Notes under the pieces: generated by a model
What the model saw: only the letters and a program-made list of their open reading frames with translations
The model's database searches: none
Told to the model about the DNA's origin: nothing
Assembly (NCBI RefSeq): GCF_011758565.1
Contig: NZ_JAAMOX010000001.1
Location: 1,279,838-1,343,837 of the forward strand
Direction of reading: 5' to 3'
Origin: Lysinibacter cavernae
GTDB lineage: Bacteria > Actinomycetota > Actinomycetes > Actinomycetales > Microbacteriaceae
Length of the DNA: 64,000 nucleotides
Shown: positions 8,666-17,401 of the stretch, piece after piece
How positions within the stretch are numbered: position 1 is the first letter of the stretch
How the letters are laid out: every line of letters starts with the position of its first letter
Program-made: the position numbers and the translations under genes

Positions 8666-8703
8666 GTGCTGGGCGTCCGAGCCCATGCGAAGGCGCCCAG
8701 CAC
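8666..8703. repeat. perfect 10-bp inverted repeat with 18-nt loop
   Basis: GTGCTGGGCG (8666-8675) pairs fully with CGCCCAGCAC (8694-8703). It has no T-run, so it is a weak candidate for a terminator and could be part of an RNA or an operator upstream of the AfsR-like gene. Confidence 0.5.
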
Positions 8704-8800
8704 ACTGCAGCCCCGTCAAATGACGGAGCCCGGCGCGCGCCCGTGGCACTTTCCTCGGCTACCGCGCCGCCACCCTGCGAAGACACCGCTGCCCTCCCGG

Positions 8801-8806
8801 TAGAAT
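8801..8806 (+). promoter_or_regulatory. -10 hexamer of a leaderless promoter (AfsR-like gene)
   Basis: TAGAAT, six bases, then GTG 8813. No Shine-Dalgarno is present at this start, so a leaderless mRNA is likely. Confidence 0.6.
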
Positions 8807-8812
8807 CAGCGA

Positions 8813-11800
8813 GTGGTTACACACCCCAAGTCAACAGGCATCGCCATTCTCGGACCCGTTTCCGTCATCACTCACGACGACATACGCCGCCCGCTCGTTG
8901 GCGAGCTGTCACGGCGCCTTCTTGTTGCCCTCGGCACAAGCAAAACACCCGTCTCCGCGACGAATCTCAGCGACGATCTGTGGGACGAAAACCCTCCTGC
9001 CAACCCGAAGGCAGCCCTGCAGACGCTCGTATCGCGAGTCCGCTCGCAACTTCCAGACAACGCCATCCAGCTCACGACAGCAGGTTACCGGCTGGGAAGC
9101 GATCGGCAGCACGACTCAAGCGATCTGTCGATCGCGCAGGACGAGCTCGCGCAGAGCAGGGCAAGCGCTCACGAGGGTAACTGGGACCAGTCAGTCTCCC
9201 AAGCCGAGCGCGCACTCTCGCGGTGGTACGGCGAGCCTGCCGCCGACCTGGGAGACGGCCAACTCGCCGAGCGCTTTCGCCGCCAGGCCGGCGACCTGTG
9301 GGAGGCGCTTGCGCTGGCAAAGGCAACTGGATGCGTGCGTCTCGGTCGATTCGACGAGGCCGTCGCCGTCCTGACCGAACTCAGCCGACGAAACCCACTC
9401 AACGAGCAATATCACATTGCGCTGGCCGCAGCCCAGGCGAAAGCCGGACACCGAACGGATGCCCTGCTCACCTTCGCGGAGTTCCGAGAAACACTTGCCC
9501 ATCAGCTTGGCGCCTCGCCAACCAGCGAGTTTGTGCAGCTCAACGCCGAGTTGATGAGGGATGACGCTCCCCCAACTCCCGCGACCGCAATGGCAGTCGC
9601 TGACCCGATCCCAGCCCAAACGGCAGCACGTGGGATAACCCGCGGCATCCGCTACAGCGCAGAACCGCTCATCGGAAGGTCGCTCGATGTTGAGCGCGTG
9701 CTCGTGAGCCTGACCGAACATCGACTCACGACTATCCTCGGCCCTGGCGGCCTCGGCAAAACCAGTCTCGCCCACGCCGTAGCTCATGAGGCTGCAACGC
9801 GCGTCCCCGCGATCCCCGCCGTCTCTGTCGCGGAGCTCGCGGGCATCTCCTCGCCTGAGGATGTTGGCCTCATGCTGGCGACGGCGCTTGGCATCCACGA
9901 GACCAGTACCGCATCACGGCGAGCCGACGCGATTGCCAGGCTCGACCTCCGCAGCCGCATCGTGGCGGCCTTGAGCGAGCGGCCAACGCTGCTTGTTATT
10001 GACAACTGCGAGCATGTCATCGATTCGGCCGCAGCATGGGCGAACGACCTCCTCGGTGCCGTATCCGATTTGACCCTGCTCACGACAAGCCGGTCACCGC
10101 TCGCCATTCCCGGCGAGGCGGTGTACGAGCTTGCAACGCTCTCGACCGTGCCAACCGGGGAGCCTGGGACAGCGGTTCCTTCGACCACCCGCTTGGGACC
10201 CGCCGTTGAGCTATTCCGCGAACGGGCCCGCGCCGTCCGGCCCGGTGCCGCGCTCCCGATTGATGTTGTGTCGCGCCTGTGTGATCGCCTCGATGGATTG
10301 CCACTCGCCATCGAATTGGCGGCCGCGAGAGTACGCTCACTTTCTGTTGACGATATCGAGCAGCGCATCGGCGACCGCTTTGCCCTGCTTGGCGCTGGCG
10401 GCAATCGAAGTGCACCGCTGCGCCACCGCACGCTACAAGCGGTCATCGAATGGAGCTGGAATTTGCTCGGCGACAACGAGCGTGATCTCCTCACACGGGT
10501 GTCGCTCTTTGCGGACGGCTTCACGCTCGAAGCCGCAGAGGCCGTTGCCATCGCAACGCCTGGTGGACAGGGCGATATAGCGGCCGAAGTTGACGCGCTG
10601 GTCCAGCAATCGCTTGTGCGAGTGGTCGAGGAACCATCGACTGGCACCGTCCGGTATCGGATGCTCGAAACCATCCGTGAGTTTGGAGCACGCGCCCTCG
10701 CCTCCGCAGGCCAAACCGGATCGGTGCAGCAGCGCATGCTCGACTGGGCAAGGGACTATGCCACGGCAACCGCACCCCTGACCGAGGGCGCCCAGCAGCT
10801 GCGCGGCTTTCGGCTTGTGGAGGCCGAGCAAGAGAACCTCGTCGCGGCGCTGCGGTCCTCGCTCGAACTCGGGCGTCAAGACACCACGCTTGAAGTATTC
10901 TCGTTACTCAGCCTCTTTTGGGCACGACGGGGAGCCTACTCAGAAATGGGGAGTTTTATTGGCGAGGTTGAGGCCGCGGTCAGGGACTACAACGTTCCTC
11001 CCCAGCATGCCAACGCCGCTGGCGTTGTGCTTGGCATGGCGGTCGTTGCCTCGTCATTCACCGACCTGCGGAGCACCGTCAGGATCAGGAAGCGCCTCCT
11101 CCTACTCACGGCATCAGGACACGTCACTGACCACCGGGTCTTAGCGATGACCCGCCTTGCGCGAGCGATGGGCAGCAGCAGTCGCATCGACGCGACGCTC
11201 GCCGAGCTTCGTCTGGCTCCTGAACGCTCCGTTGCCGGGTTGGCGCTCATGCTGAGCGGGCAGAACGCCGAAAACGGCGGCGATTTGACTGCGGCAATCG
11301 CCTATACGAGCGAGGCGTATCAGCTGGCGGTTGCGGAGCAGGACCGGTGGTCCCAGTCATCGGCAGCACTCGCCCTCGCGCAGTTCAACAGCCAGACGGC
11401 GCATCCAGCTGAGGCCGTTCGTTGGGGAGAAATCGCGCGAGCAGGCCTCATCGATATCGGCGCAAACGACGACCTTCGGCAGCTTGAGTGGCTCATCGCT
11501 ATTAACGAGGCGGCAATCGGTAACACCGATCGAGCCGCCACGATCTATGCGGCCTTTGTTGACCAAGACTCACCGCAGGCGCCAAACACTGAATTCCAGT
11601 CCATCGGATGGACCGGCCTCGCAGAGATTGCGCTCGCCGAGGGAAGAACAGACGACGGCCTTTCCCAGTACGCACGAGCAGTCGGCGTCTTCGACCGTCC
11701 GTCAGAGCGCGCATCGCCGTGGTCGTTGCTCGCAACCAGCGGCTGCGTCGCCGCCCACGTCTATGCTGGCAAGGCATACGAACCAGCGACGTCGGTCTTG

Positions 11801-12151
11801 GTTGATCGGCTACGGTTCAGGCTCATCGCTTCGTACCGGAGGCGGGCACTCTACACGGATAAGCCGGTTGCAGGTGCCGTCAGCATCGGCATCGCGGCGT
11901 ACGCCCTCACTCGCCCTGACCTTCGTATGATCGGGCTTGAACTCACGGCCCTTGCCGAGGCTGTCAACTCTCGGCAAGACCAGCCGACGCTCAACCGTTC
12001 CCGCCTCTGGGAGCTTGCCGCGCAGCACAGCACCTTGGATGAGCGGGAATCGGCCCGCCGACTGGCATCCGCGCTGCCAATGGACGACCGAGTCACGCGA
12101 ATCTCCGACCTGCTCATCGGCTCTGCGTGGAAGAACCACCGAACGAAATAA
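8813..12151 (+). CDS. AfsR/SARP-type regulator with BTAD and NB-ARC-like ATPase
   Basis: A 1112-residue regulator. Residues ~10-95 are an OmpR-like winged helix (PANPKAALQTLVSRVRSQL...TAGYRL), residues ~105-245 a bacterial transcriptional activation domain, residues ~285-560 a STAND ATPase with Walker A GPGGLGKTS at ~310 and Walker B LLVIDNCEH at ~393, and the remainder is helical TPR-like repeat. This is the layout of Streptomyces AfsR and related SARP activators, which bind direct repeats near -35 regions. No secondary-metabolite gene cluster lies next to it, so its targets are unknown. The GTG start is supported by the -10 hexamer at 8801. It converges on the ABC permease gene. Confidence 0.88.
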   Translation: MVTHPKSTGIAILGPVSVITHDDIRRPLVGELSRRLLVALGTSKTPVSATNLSDDLWDENPPANPKAALQTLVSRVRSQLPDNAIQLTTAGYRLGSDRQHDSSDLSIAQDELAQSRASAHEGNWDQSVSQAERALSRWYGEPAADLGDGQLAERFRRQAGDLWEALALAKATGCVRLGRFDEAVAVLTELSRRNPLNEQYHIALAAAQAKAGHRTDALLTFAEFRETLAHQLGASPTSEFVQLNAELMRDDAPPTPATAMAVADPIPAQTAARGITRGIRYSAEPLIGRSLDVERVLVSLTEHRLTTILGPGGLGKTSLAHAVAHEAATRVPAIPAVSVAELAGISSPEDVGLMLATALGIHETSTASRRADAIARLDLRSRIVAALSERPTLLVIDNCEHVIDSAAAWANDLLGAVSDLTLLTTSRSPLAIPGEAVYELATLSTVPTGEPGTAVPSTTRLGPAVELFRERARAVRPGAALPIDVVSRLCDRLDGLPLAIELAAARVRSLSVDDIEQRIGDRFALLGAGGNRSAPLRHRTLQAVIEWSWNLLGDNERDLLTRVSLFADGFTLEAAEAVAIATPGGQGDIAAEVDALVQQSLVRVVEEPSTGTVRYRMLETIREFGARALASAGQTGSVQQRMLDWARDYATATAPLTEGAQQLRGFRLVEAEQENLVAALRSSLELGRQDTTLEVFSLLSLFWARRGAYSEMGSFIGEVEAAVRDYNVPPQHANAAGVVLGMAVVASSFTDLRSTVRIRKRLLLLTASGHVTDHRVLAMTRLARAMGSSSRIDATLAELRLAPERSVAGLALMLSGQNAENGGDLTAAIAYTSEAYQLAVAEQDRWSQSSAALALAQFNSQTAHPAEAVRWGEIARAGLIDIGANDDLRQLEWLIAINEAAIGNTDRAATIYAAFVDQDSPQAPNTEFQSIGWTGLAEIALAEGRTDDGLSQYARAVGVFDRPSERASPWSLLATSGCVAAHVYAGKAYEPATSVLVDRLRFRLIASYRRRALYTDKPVAGAVSIGIAAYALTRPDLRMIGLELTALAEAVNSRQDQPTLNRSRLWELAAQHSTLDERESARRLASALPMDDRVTRISDLLIGSAWKNHRTK

Positions 12152-12180
12152 CGCGGACCAGGCAAGGGGCAGCAACAGCA

Positions 12181-12214
12181 CGCATCCCGCCCCGGTGATC
12201 CGGGACGGGATGCG
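12181..12214. terminator. bidirectional hairpin between convergent genes
   Basis: A 15-bp stem with one mismatch and a TGAT loop (CGCATCCCG... pairing with ...CGGGATGCG). It lies between the stops of the AfsR-like and ABC-permease genes. There is no T-tract, as is common in actinobacteria. Confidence 0.6.
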
Positions 12215-12239
12215 GAGACCTGCGAGAGATCCCGATGGC

Positions 12240-13055
12240 TCAGGCCTTGCGCATGTAGGCCCGAACGGTGAGCGGCGCGAAGATGGCGACCACGACGGCT
12301 GCTCCAACGAGTGACCAAACAAGGTCGGCACCAATTGCGCCGTTATTCAGAATCTCGCGCACCGCGGTCACAAGATGCGAGACCGGGTTGACGTTAACAA
12401 ACCCCTGCAGCCAGGTTGGCAGCGTGTCGACTGGCACAAAGGCGTTCGAAAGAAACGTGAGCGGAAAGAGCACGATCATCGAGATGCCCTGCACGCTGCT
12501 GGCAGAGCGGGCAATCACGCCAAAAAATGCGAAGATCCAGCTAATGGCCCACGCGCAGACGATTACGAGCAGCGCGGCCACGATGACCGCTCCAATACCG
12601 CCGGCCGGGCGAAAGCCCATGATGAATCCCATCACAAACGTCAGTGTCGTGGCGATTGTGTACCTGACGGTATCGGCGAGCAGCGCACCGGCAAGCGGCG
12701 AAATCCGAGCGATCGGTAGCGAACGGAACCGATCAAAAACGCCCTTATCCATGTCCTCGCGCAACTGAGTACCGGTCACAACCGAGGTGGTGATGACGGT
12801 CTGAACCAGGATGCCTGGAATGATGACTGGCAAGTAGCTCGCAACGTCTCCAGAGATGGCGCCACCGAAGATGTAGGTGAACATCAGGGTAAAAATGATG
12901 GGCTGCAGCGTGACGTCAAACAGTTGTTCTGGTGTGCGCTTGATCTTCAGCAGGCCCCTGTAGGCCATCGAAAATGATTGGCGAATCGTTTCACCAACCG
13001 TTACACGGTTCTTGAGTTGGCGCTGGGCGCCGGGGATGATGGTTGCGGTGCTCAT
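12240..13055 (-). CDS. ABC-2 type transporter permease (DrrB-like)
   Basis: A 271-residue permease with six membrane helices of the ABC-2/DrrB drug-exporter type. Typical features are QPIIFTLMFTYIFGGAI in the second helix region, IPGILVQTVITT, and the C-terminal LPTWLQGFVNVNPVSHLVTAVRE motif. Its ATG overlaps the stop of the ATPase gene as ATGA. It makes a two-gene exporter with that ATPase; the substrate class (drug, lipid or natural product) cannot be decided. Confidence 0.88.
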   Translation of the reverse strand: MSTATIIPGAQRQLKNRVTVGETIRQSFSMAYRGLLKIKRTPEQLFDVTLQPIIFTLMFTYIFGGAISGDVASYLPVIIPGILVQTVITTSVVTGTQLREDMDKGVFDRFRSLPIARISPLAGALLADTVRYTIATTLTFVMGFIMGFRPAGGIGAVIVAALLVIVCAWAISWIFAFFGVIARSASSVQGISMIVLFPLTFLSNAFVPVDTLPTWLQGFVNVNPVSHLVTAVREILNNGAIGADLVWSLVGAAVVVAIFAPLTVRAYMRKA

Positions 13056-14086
13056 GAGAGGCTCCCTGCTGGTTCTGGCTGGCGAGAAGCGTCAGAGGAT
13101 TCGGTTGGGTTCGAGTCGGGGCCGCCAGCGGCATCCTCTCCCGTTCCGTGCCCGGTAATTGCGAGGAAGACCTCATCAAGGGTCGGCTTTTGCACGCTCA
13201 TTTCCGAGAGTACGATGCCGTCGTCACGCAGCCGCACGAGCAGGTCGGTCACCCGGTCAGGGCGGTCCATCGGGGCCGTGATGCGCCCCGCCTCCGGCGA
13301 GATAACGGCATCGACTCCAAGCACCGCGAAGATTGCCCGCTGGGCCGCAGCCAGGTCAGCACTGTTTTCGAGTCGGAGCTGGAGGGCGGACGAACCAACG
13401 GATGCCTTGAGCGTGTCGGCCGTGCCCTCTGCGACTACCTTGCCGGTATCGATCACCGCAATCCGGTCGGCAAGCTGGTCGGCTTCGTCGAGGTACTGCG
13501 TGGTGAGCAGCACGGTTGACCCGGTCGAGACAAGGCGGCGGATGGTGTCCCACATCTGTGAGCGCGTGCGTGGGTCGAGACCCGTGGTTGGCTCGTCGAG
13601 GAAGATGAGCGGTGGCTGCGAAATAAGGCTTGCGGCAAGATCTAGTCGGCGGCGCATACCGCCGGAAAAGTTCTTGAGTGGGCGCTTCGCGGCGGCGGTC
13701 AGTCCAAATTCTTCGAGCAGCTCGTTCGATTTGCGCTTTGCGTCGGCGCGACTGAGACCGTTGAGCCGCGAGAAAAGCACGAGGTTTTCGGTTGCGCTGA
13801 GGGTTTCGTCAACCGAGGCGTACTGCCCCGTCACACCGATAAGTTGCCGCACAATTTGTGCGTCTTTCTGCACGTCGTGGCCAAAGATTGTTGCCGAGCC
13901 GGCGTCTGGCTTGAGCAGCGTTGCAAGCATGCTGATGGTTGTGGTCTTGCCGGCACCGTTTGGGCCAAGCACGCCATAGACCGTTCCGGTCTTGACTCGG
14001 AGGTCGACCCCGTCGACGGCCCGGTTTGAACCGAACGTTTTCACGAGCCCGTGGGCCTCGACGGCCCACTCTGAACTGGTGTTCAC
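13052..14086 (-). CDS. ABC transporter ATP-binding protein (DrrA-like)
   Basis: A 344-residue ATPase with Walker A GPNGAGKTTT, ABC signature LKNFSGGMRRRLDLA, Walker B LIFLDEPTTGLD and the H-loop region LLTTQYLDEADQLAD typical of daunorubicin-resistance DrrA proteins. The C-terminal extension (VQKPTLDEVFLAITGHGT) is the DrrA-specific domain. GTG 14086 is preferred because AAAGGAA lies five bases upstream; the frame from 14128 has no such site. It forms a coupled operon with the downstream permease. The tandem AsnC-type regulator gene lies 139 nt upstream on the same strand and may control it. Confidence 0.9.
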   Translation of the reverse strand: MNTSSEWAVEAHGLVKTFGSNRAVDGVDLRVKTGTVYGVLGPNGAGKTTTISMLATLLKPDAGSATIFGHDVQKDAQIVRQLIGVTGQYASVDETLSATENLVLFSRLNGLSRADAKRKSNELLEEFGLTAAAKRPLKNFSGGMRRRLDLAASLISQPPLIFLDEPTTGLDPRTRSQMWDTIRRLVSTGSTVLLTTQYLDEADQLADRIAVIDTGKVVAEGTADTLKASVGSSALQLRLENSADLAAAQRAIFAVLGVDAVISPEAGRITAPMDRPDRVTDLLVRLRDDGIVLSEMSVQKPTLDEVFLAITGHGTGEDAAGGPDSNPTESSDASRQPEPAGSLS

Positions 14087-14225
14087 TGGAATTCCTTTCT
14101 TACGGAATGTGTGAACCCAATCCTCCACCGCGCAACTTACACGGCGCTGTCTCTTCGCTTACACCGCTTACGCAGCACCAACACGTGCCGCTTTTCCGCG
14201 AGTAACCCACGGAGCGGTTGCTCGA

Positions 14226-15143
14226 TTAACCCTGAGAAAACGGGCGCGGTCCGCCGAAGGAGACGGGGTAGCGTTCCTTCAGCGTTCGGAGGTGCACCCA
14301 GGATTCCATTTTGTTGACCCCGACGAGCCCCCTGATGGTGTCAAGCCGTGCGCTCAGCGCGTCAACCGTTTCGGCGGTGACGGTCAGGAGCACGTCAAAC
14401 CGCCCGATAACCCTCGCCAGAAATTCGATCCCTGGCTGCTCACTCAGCGCAGCAATGGTGCTTGCGCCGTCGCCTGAGACGTTCAGGCCGATGCCTGCGG
14501 CTGCCCTCCCGATGAGCGAGCGGTTGGAAACGACGGCCCCGATGCTCACGAGATTTCGCTCGAGCAAGAGGTTGAGTCGTTTCTTGACGGCACCTGGCGA
14601 AATGTGCACAACATCGGAAAGGCTTTGGTAGCTCGCTCGACCGTCAACCTGCAGAAGCTGGACAATCGTGCGGTCAATGTCATCCACGCGTTCGGGCTTC
14701 ACCATTGCACCCCTCGGGAGCAGCGCTTCGCCGATAACTTCAATGTAGAGCTGCGTATTGAGGGCGACAACACCCGGAAATTCCCGGATGGTTGCGAGGA
14801 CAGAATAGAGCTCATTTTGATCGGCTACCCGCAGGTCGAGCACCATGTCGTGGTTGCCGCTCGTGACGGATGCAAACACCGTCGAGTCGAGTCCAGCGAG
14901 CCGCTGCCGCAATCCGTCGTCGCTGACAGATGTCTCAACGGAGACGTGGGCAAACTGGCGAATGCCAAGAAATTCTGGGTTCCAACCGGCGATGACGGTG
15001 ACCGTGCCTGATTCGAAGAGCGCCTCGAGCCTGTTCGTGATAACGGCCCTCGGCCGCTCAAGGATTCTCGACATCTCACTGTGCGACATTCGCGCGTCGG
15101 TCTGCAGGAGGTCAATGAGCTGCTCATCAATTGGTTTGGTCAC
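14226..15143 (-). CDS. Lrp/AsnC family regulator with two tandem HTH/RAM units
   Basis: A 305-residue protein made of two AsnC-type units in tandem: winged HTH at about residues 1-50 (IDEQLIDLLQTDARMSHSEMSRIL) with a RAM-like domain, then a second HTH from about residue 155 (DDIDRTIVQLLQVDGRASYQSLSDVV) with a second sensor domain. Normal Lrp proteins carry one unit in ~150 residues. GTG 15143 has GAGGA seven bases upstream, so the long N-terminal extension in the frame is discarded. It could regulate the exporter operon downstream. Tandem AsnC proteins are common in actinobacteria; ligand unknown. Confidence 0.85.
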   Translation of the reverse strand: MTKPIDEQLIDLLQTDARMSHSEMSRILERPRAVITNRLEALFESGTVTVIAGWNPEFLGIRQFAHVSVETSVSDDGLRQRLAGLDSTVFASVTSGNHDMVLDLRVADQNELYSVLATIREFPGVVALNTQLYIEVIGEALLPRGAMVKPERVDDIDRTIVQLLQVDGRASYQSLSDVVHISPGAVKKRLNLLLERNLVSIGAVVSNRSLIGRAAAGIGLNVSGDGASTIAALSEQPGIEFLARVIGRFDVLLTVTAETVDALSARLDTIRGLVGVNKMESWVHLRTLKERYPVSFGGPRPFSQG

Positions 15144-15185
15144 GGTGTCCTCAGTAGGGGGCGCCGGTGGGCCAGTTCCCAGCGA

Positions 15186-15212
15186 CGTTATTGATACCGC
15201 ATAAGAATAACG
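15186..15212. promoter_or_regulatory. AT-rich dyad upstream of the AsnC-type gene
   Basis: CGTTATT (15186-15192) and AATAACG (15206-15212) are perfect inverted repeats separated by 13 bp, centred about 56 bp upstream of GTG 15143. The size fits an Lrp-type autoregulatory operator. Confidence 0.5.
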
Positions 15213-15724
15213 CAGAACCGAGCCTTTTGCCCGCCTGATAGTCACGATTACGCACGGACTCAGCACATTCGTGCGCATTCCTAACGCAACTGCGGCAATA
15301 AGCGCCCGGCTTGAGCAGTCGACACATCGCACACGGTTGAACGTCATGGCGGCCCGCTCACGCTTGTCAACCCACTTGCCGAAGGCAAAACGGGGTCGTA
15401 GCGTAGGCCGCATCCTCGTCGCATACCGCAACCGACAGGATCGGCATTTCCACGCAGGAAATCAAAAAACCACACGGGAGTGCGGCCGCTCACAGCCCAC
15501 AAAACGGACCGATACGACGAGGAACATATTGCTCGTTTCTCGACGACCCAGCGAGGCTCGCTCCCCCCTTGAAAACAAACAGGAGTTATGTACGCTCACG
15601 GCCTAGTATGGAACCGCGTGACTCACGGATAACTGCATCTCGCAGCATATGCTGGCATCTCAGAGCCAAGCGAGTCCGCAACTTTTCGCACAGCACGATG
15701 TACGCGCAAGAGGATCCCCCACCC
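15213..15724. other. ~510-bp divergent intergenic region
   Basis: It separates the AsnC-type gene from the divergent TetR gene. Short frames here are compositionally odd and lack ribosome sites. A TAGTAT hexamer at 15605 and an AT-richer patch near 15525-15590 are the likely promoter area for the TetR gene. No RNA gene was recognised. Confidence 0.45.
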
Positions 15725-16531
15725 ATGATTGACACCACAGCAACGCCAGGTATCGGCCTCAACCGGCTTTGGGCACCAGACGTTCCCGTTCGCCCTGGCC
15801 CCCGGCCTCGCATCACGCTTGAGGGAATAACGAGTGCGGCTATCTCAATCGCCAGGTCGCAGGGCATTGCCGGCGTTTCGATGCCTGAAATCGCAAGCAT
15901 CCTTGGCTGCTCAAAAATGGCTCTCTACCGGCACATCACCGATAAGGGAGACCTCGTTTCAGCAATGGTTGATGCTGCCTTTAGCGAAACCCCACCAGCA
16001 CTTCGCGAACCGTTTGACTGGCGGGCGCAGTTCACGGCAGTTTGGGACTACCTCATCACCATCTACACCCGAGAAATCTGGATTGCCGACCTCCCGTCCG
16101 ACACCAATCTCCTGACGCCAAACCACCTCAGCTGGCTCGAATCATCGCTCGCGATGTTCGCGCATTCGCAGCTCGCCGCCGCCGACCAGCTCACACTGAT
16201 GCAGTTTGTCTCGAATGCCGCAAAAGGAGAGGCACTCCGCCAACTCGGCGAGCAAAAAAGCGGCCACCAGTTTGAGCTCTGGGTTCGTGACAGTGACGAC
16301 GTCCTCGCCCCAGCGGTGACCCGCGAGCGATTCCCACTCCTCACCGCCGCAACCACCGGCGCGACGGCCGACGCCGAGCCGAAGAACGCGTTTATTCTCG
16401 AGATGATCCTTAGCGTCGTCGGTTCCCATTTTGCGGCTTTGTCGGCGGGAGAGCCCAGCGTCGAGGCATCAAACCACGAGCCAACCGCAGCGTCCGCAGC
16501 GGCACCGCTCGACAATGCGTCGGCCGAATAA
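15725..16531 (+). CDS. TetR-like regulator with tetracycline-repressor-type C-domain
   Basis: A 268-residue regulator. Unlike most TetR proteins the HTH starts late, at about residue 35 (LEGITSAAISIARSQGIAGVSMPEIASILGCSKMALYRHITDKGDLV), after a proline-rich tail, and the C-terminal half resembles the TetR_C_1 group. ATG 15725 gives the expected layout and has AGAGGA about 12 nt upstream. The last ~35 residues are an alanine-rich disordered tail. It is divergent from the AsnC/exporter genes and could repress them, which is inferred from position. Confidence 0.75.
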   Translation: MIDTTATPGIGLNRLWAPDVPVRPGPRPRITLEGITSAAISIARSQGIAGVSMPEIASILGCSKMALYRHITDKGDLVSAMVDAAFSETPPALREPFDWRAQFTAVWDYLITIYTREIWIADLPSDTNLLTPNHLSWLESSLAMFAHSQLAAADQLTLMQFVSNAAKGEALRQLGEQKSGHQFELWVRDSDDVLAPAVTRERFPLLTAATTGATADAEPKNAFILEMILSVVGSHFAALSAGEPSVEASNHEPTAASAAAPLDNASAE

Positions 16532-16696
16532 TACCCAGGCCAAGCCTCATAATCAAGGGCCTCCCCCGCTCCACCGAACTCATCTAGGTTGGGTACTGCG
16601 ACAGACCGGTGCCGCATCGCCCAACTGCGCACGCACGCTTCACAAGCACGTGCGCAAGGGCGAGCTCAGCGTTTGAGACACGTTCAAGGAGGAATG

Positions 16697-16936
16697 ATGT
16701 TGGTGCGTCACACCGCAACGGATTATCTCGAGGTAACAGACATCGGCGGAGGCGACTGGCGGGTGTGTGACAATCGCATTCCCGCATCCAATGCACAGAG
16801 CGTTCTTGGCCTCATCTCCCACGTTGAGGACCACTACGAGGTCATCGCGATGAACCACCCGTCAGAAAGCACAGATTTTCCGTCGTTTACGGAAGCGGTG
16901 AACTCACTCAGGCCTGCGCCCTCGCCACTGCTCTGA
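16697..16936 (+). CDS. small conserved-type protein, 79 aa
   Basis: A compact soluble protein with an alpha/beta pattern (YLEVTDIGGGDWRVCDNRIP, LISHVEDHYEVIAM). A full AAGGAGG (16686-16692) precedes a cluster of possible starts (ATG 16694, ATG 16697, TTG 16700, GTG 16703); 16697 is the compromise. It resembles a family of unnamed small actinobacterial proteins, but I cannot assign a function. It converges with the DGPF-type gene 13 nt away. Confidence 0.65.
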   Translation: MLVRHTATDYLEVTDIGGGDWRVCDNRIPASNAQSVLGLISHVEDHYEVIAMNHPSESTDFPSFTEAVNSLRPAPSPLL

Positions 16937-16949
16937 CGGCGGGCAGCCG

Positions 16950-17345
16950 TTATTCGGGTGAGCGATCCTCCGATGATCGGCCGTTATGAAAGGGCCGAAC
17001 CTCGACGGTGAGGCCGGTCGCTGTAGCCGCCCGGCCAGCCCAGCGGATAACGGTATCCCTATCGTCAGAACGCACAATCCACAGCCCGCCAAGGTGAATT
17101 TCGCCCTGACGAAATGGGCCATGTGCAATCTCAACACCCCCGTCAAAGGAACGGACCACCGTTGCGGTACTTGGCGGCTGCAGCCCATCCGTAAAGACAA
17201 ACCCTCCGGATGCGGTGATCTCTTCGTTGAGGAGTTGTAACTCAGACATGATGGTTTCAAGACGCCCGCTCGCGGGGGCGGGTCCGTCTGGCTGGAAGAT
17301 GCTCAGTAGGTACGTGTTCACGATGGAGTTCCCTTCGCCGCTCAT
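16950..17345 (-). CDS. YCII/DGPF-domain protein
   Basis: A 131-residue protein of the YciI-like fold: NTYLLSIFQPDG at the N-terminus, a FVFTDGLQPP stretch and the variant DGPF signature HGPFRQGEIHLGGLWIV. Such proteins often accompany ECF41 sigma factors; none is adjacent here. ATG 17345 is supported by the leaderless -10 at 17352; a GTG at 17321 with AAGGGAA upstream is an alternative that would match the usual family start. Enzyme activity of this family is not established. Confidence 0.7.
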   Translation of the reverse strand: MSGEGNSIVNTYLLSIFQPDGPAPASGRLETIMSELQLLNEEITASGGFVFTDGLQPPSTATVVRSFDGGVEIAHGPFRQGEIHLGGLWIVRSDDRDTVIRWAGRAATATGLTVEVRPFHNGRSSEDRSPE

Positions 17346-17351
17346 GGTTCC

Positions 17352-17357
17352 ACCCTA
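17352..17357 (-). promoter_or_regulatory. -10 hexamer of a leaderless promoter
   Basis: Read on the minus strand: TAGGGT, six bases, ATG 17345. It overlaps the divergent promoter region of the AAA ATPase gene. Confidence 0.5.
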
Positions 17358-17401
17358 CGCTTGAGCATCTGGATGTCCTACCCCCGTGGCAGACTGAACG
17401 C

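Larger units (their letters stand above)
8281..8800. other. 520-bp intergenic region without a convincing gene
   Basis: Several short frames cross this stretch but none has a ribosome site or family-like sequence. It holds a four-unit heptamer repeat and a 10-bp perfect inverted repeat (listed separately) and a GGGCAACGCA direct repeat near 8318 and 8342. It separates ctaB from the AfsR-like gene and could hold an unannotated small RNA. Confidence 0.5.

Noticed and set aside
15271-15606. 111-codon plus-strand frame in the AsnC-TetR gap
   Set aside because: Arg/Ser/Thr-rich composition typical of random frames; no ribosome site.
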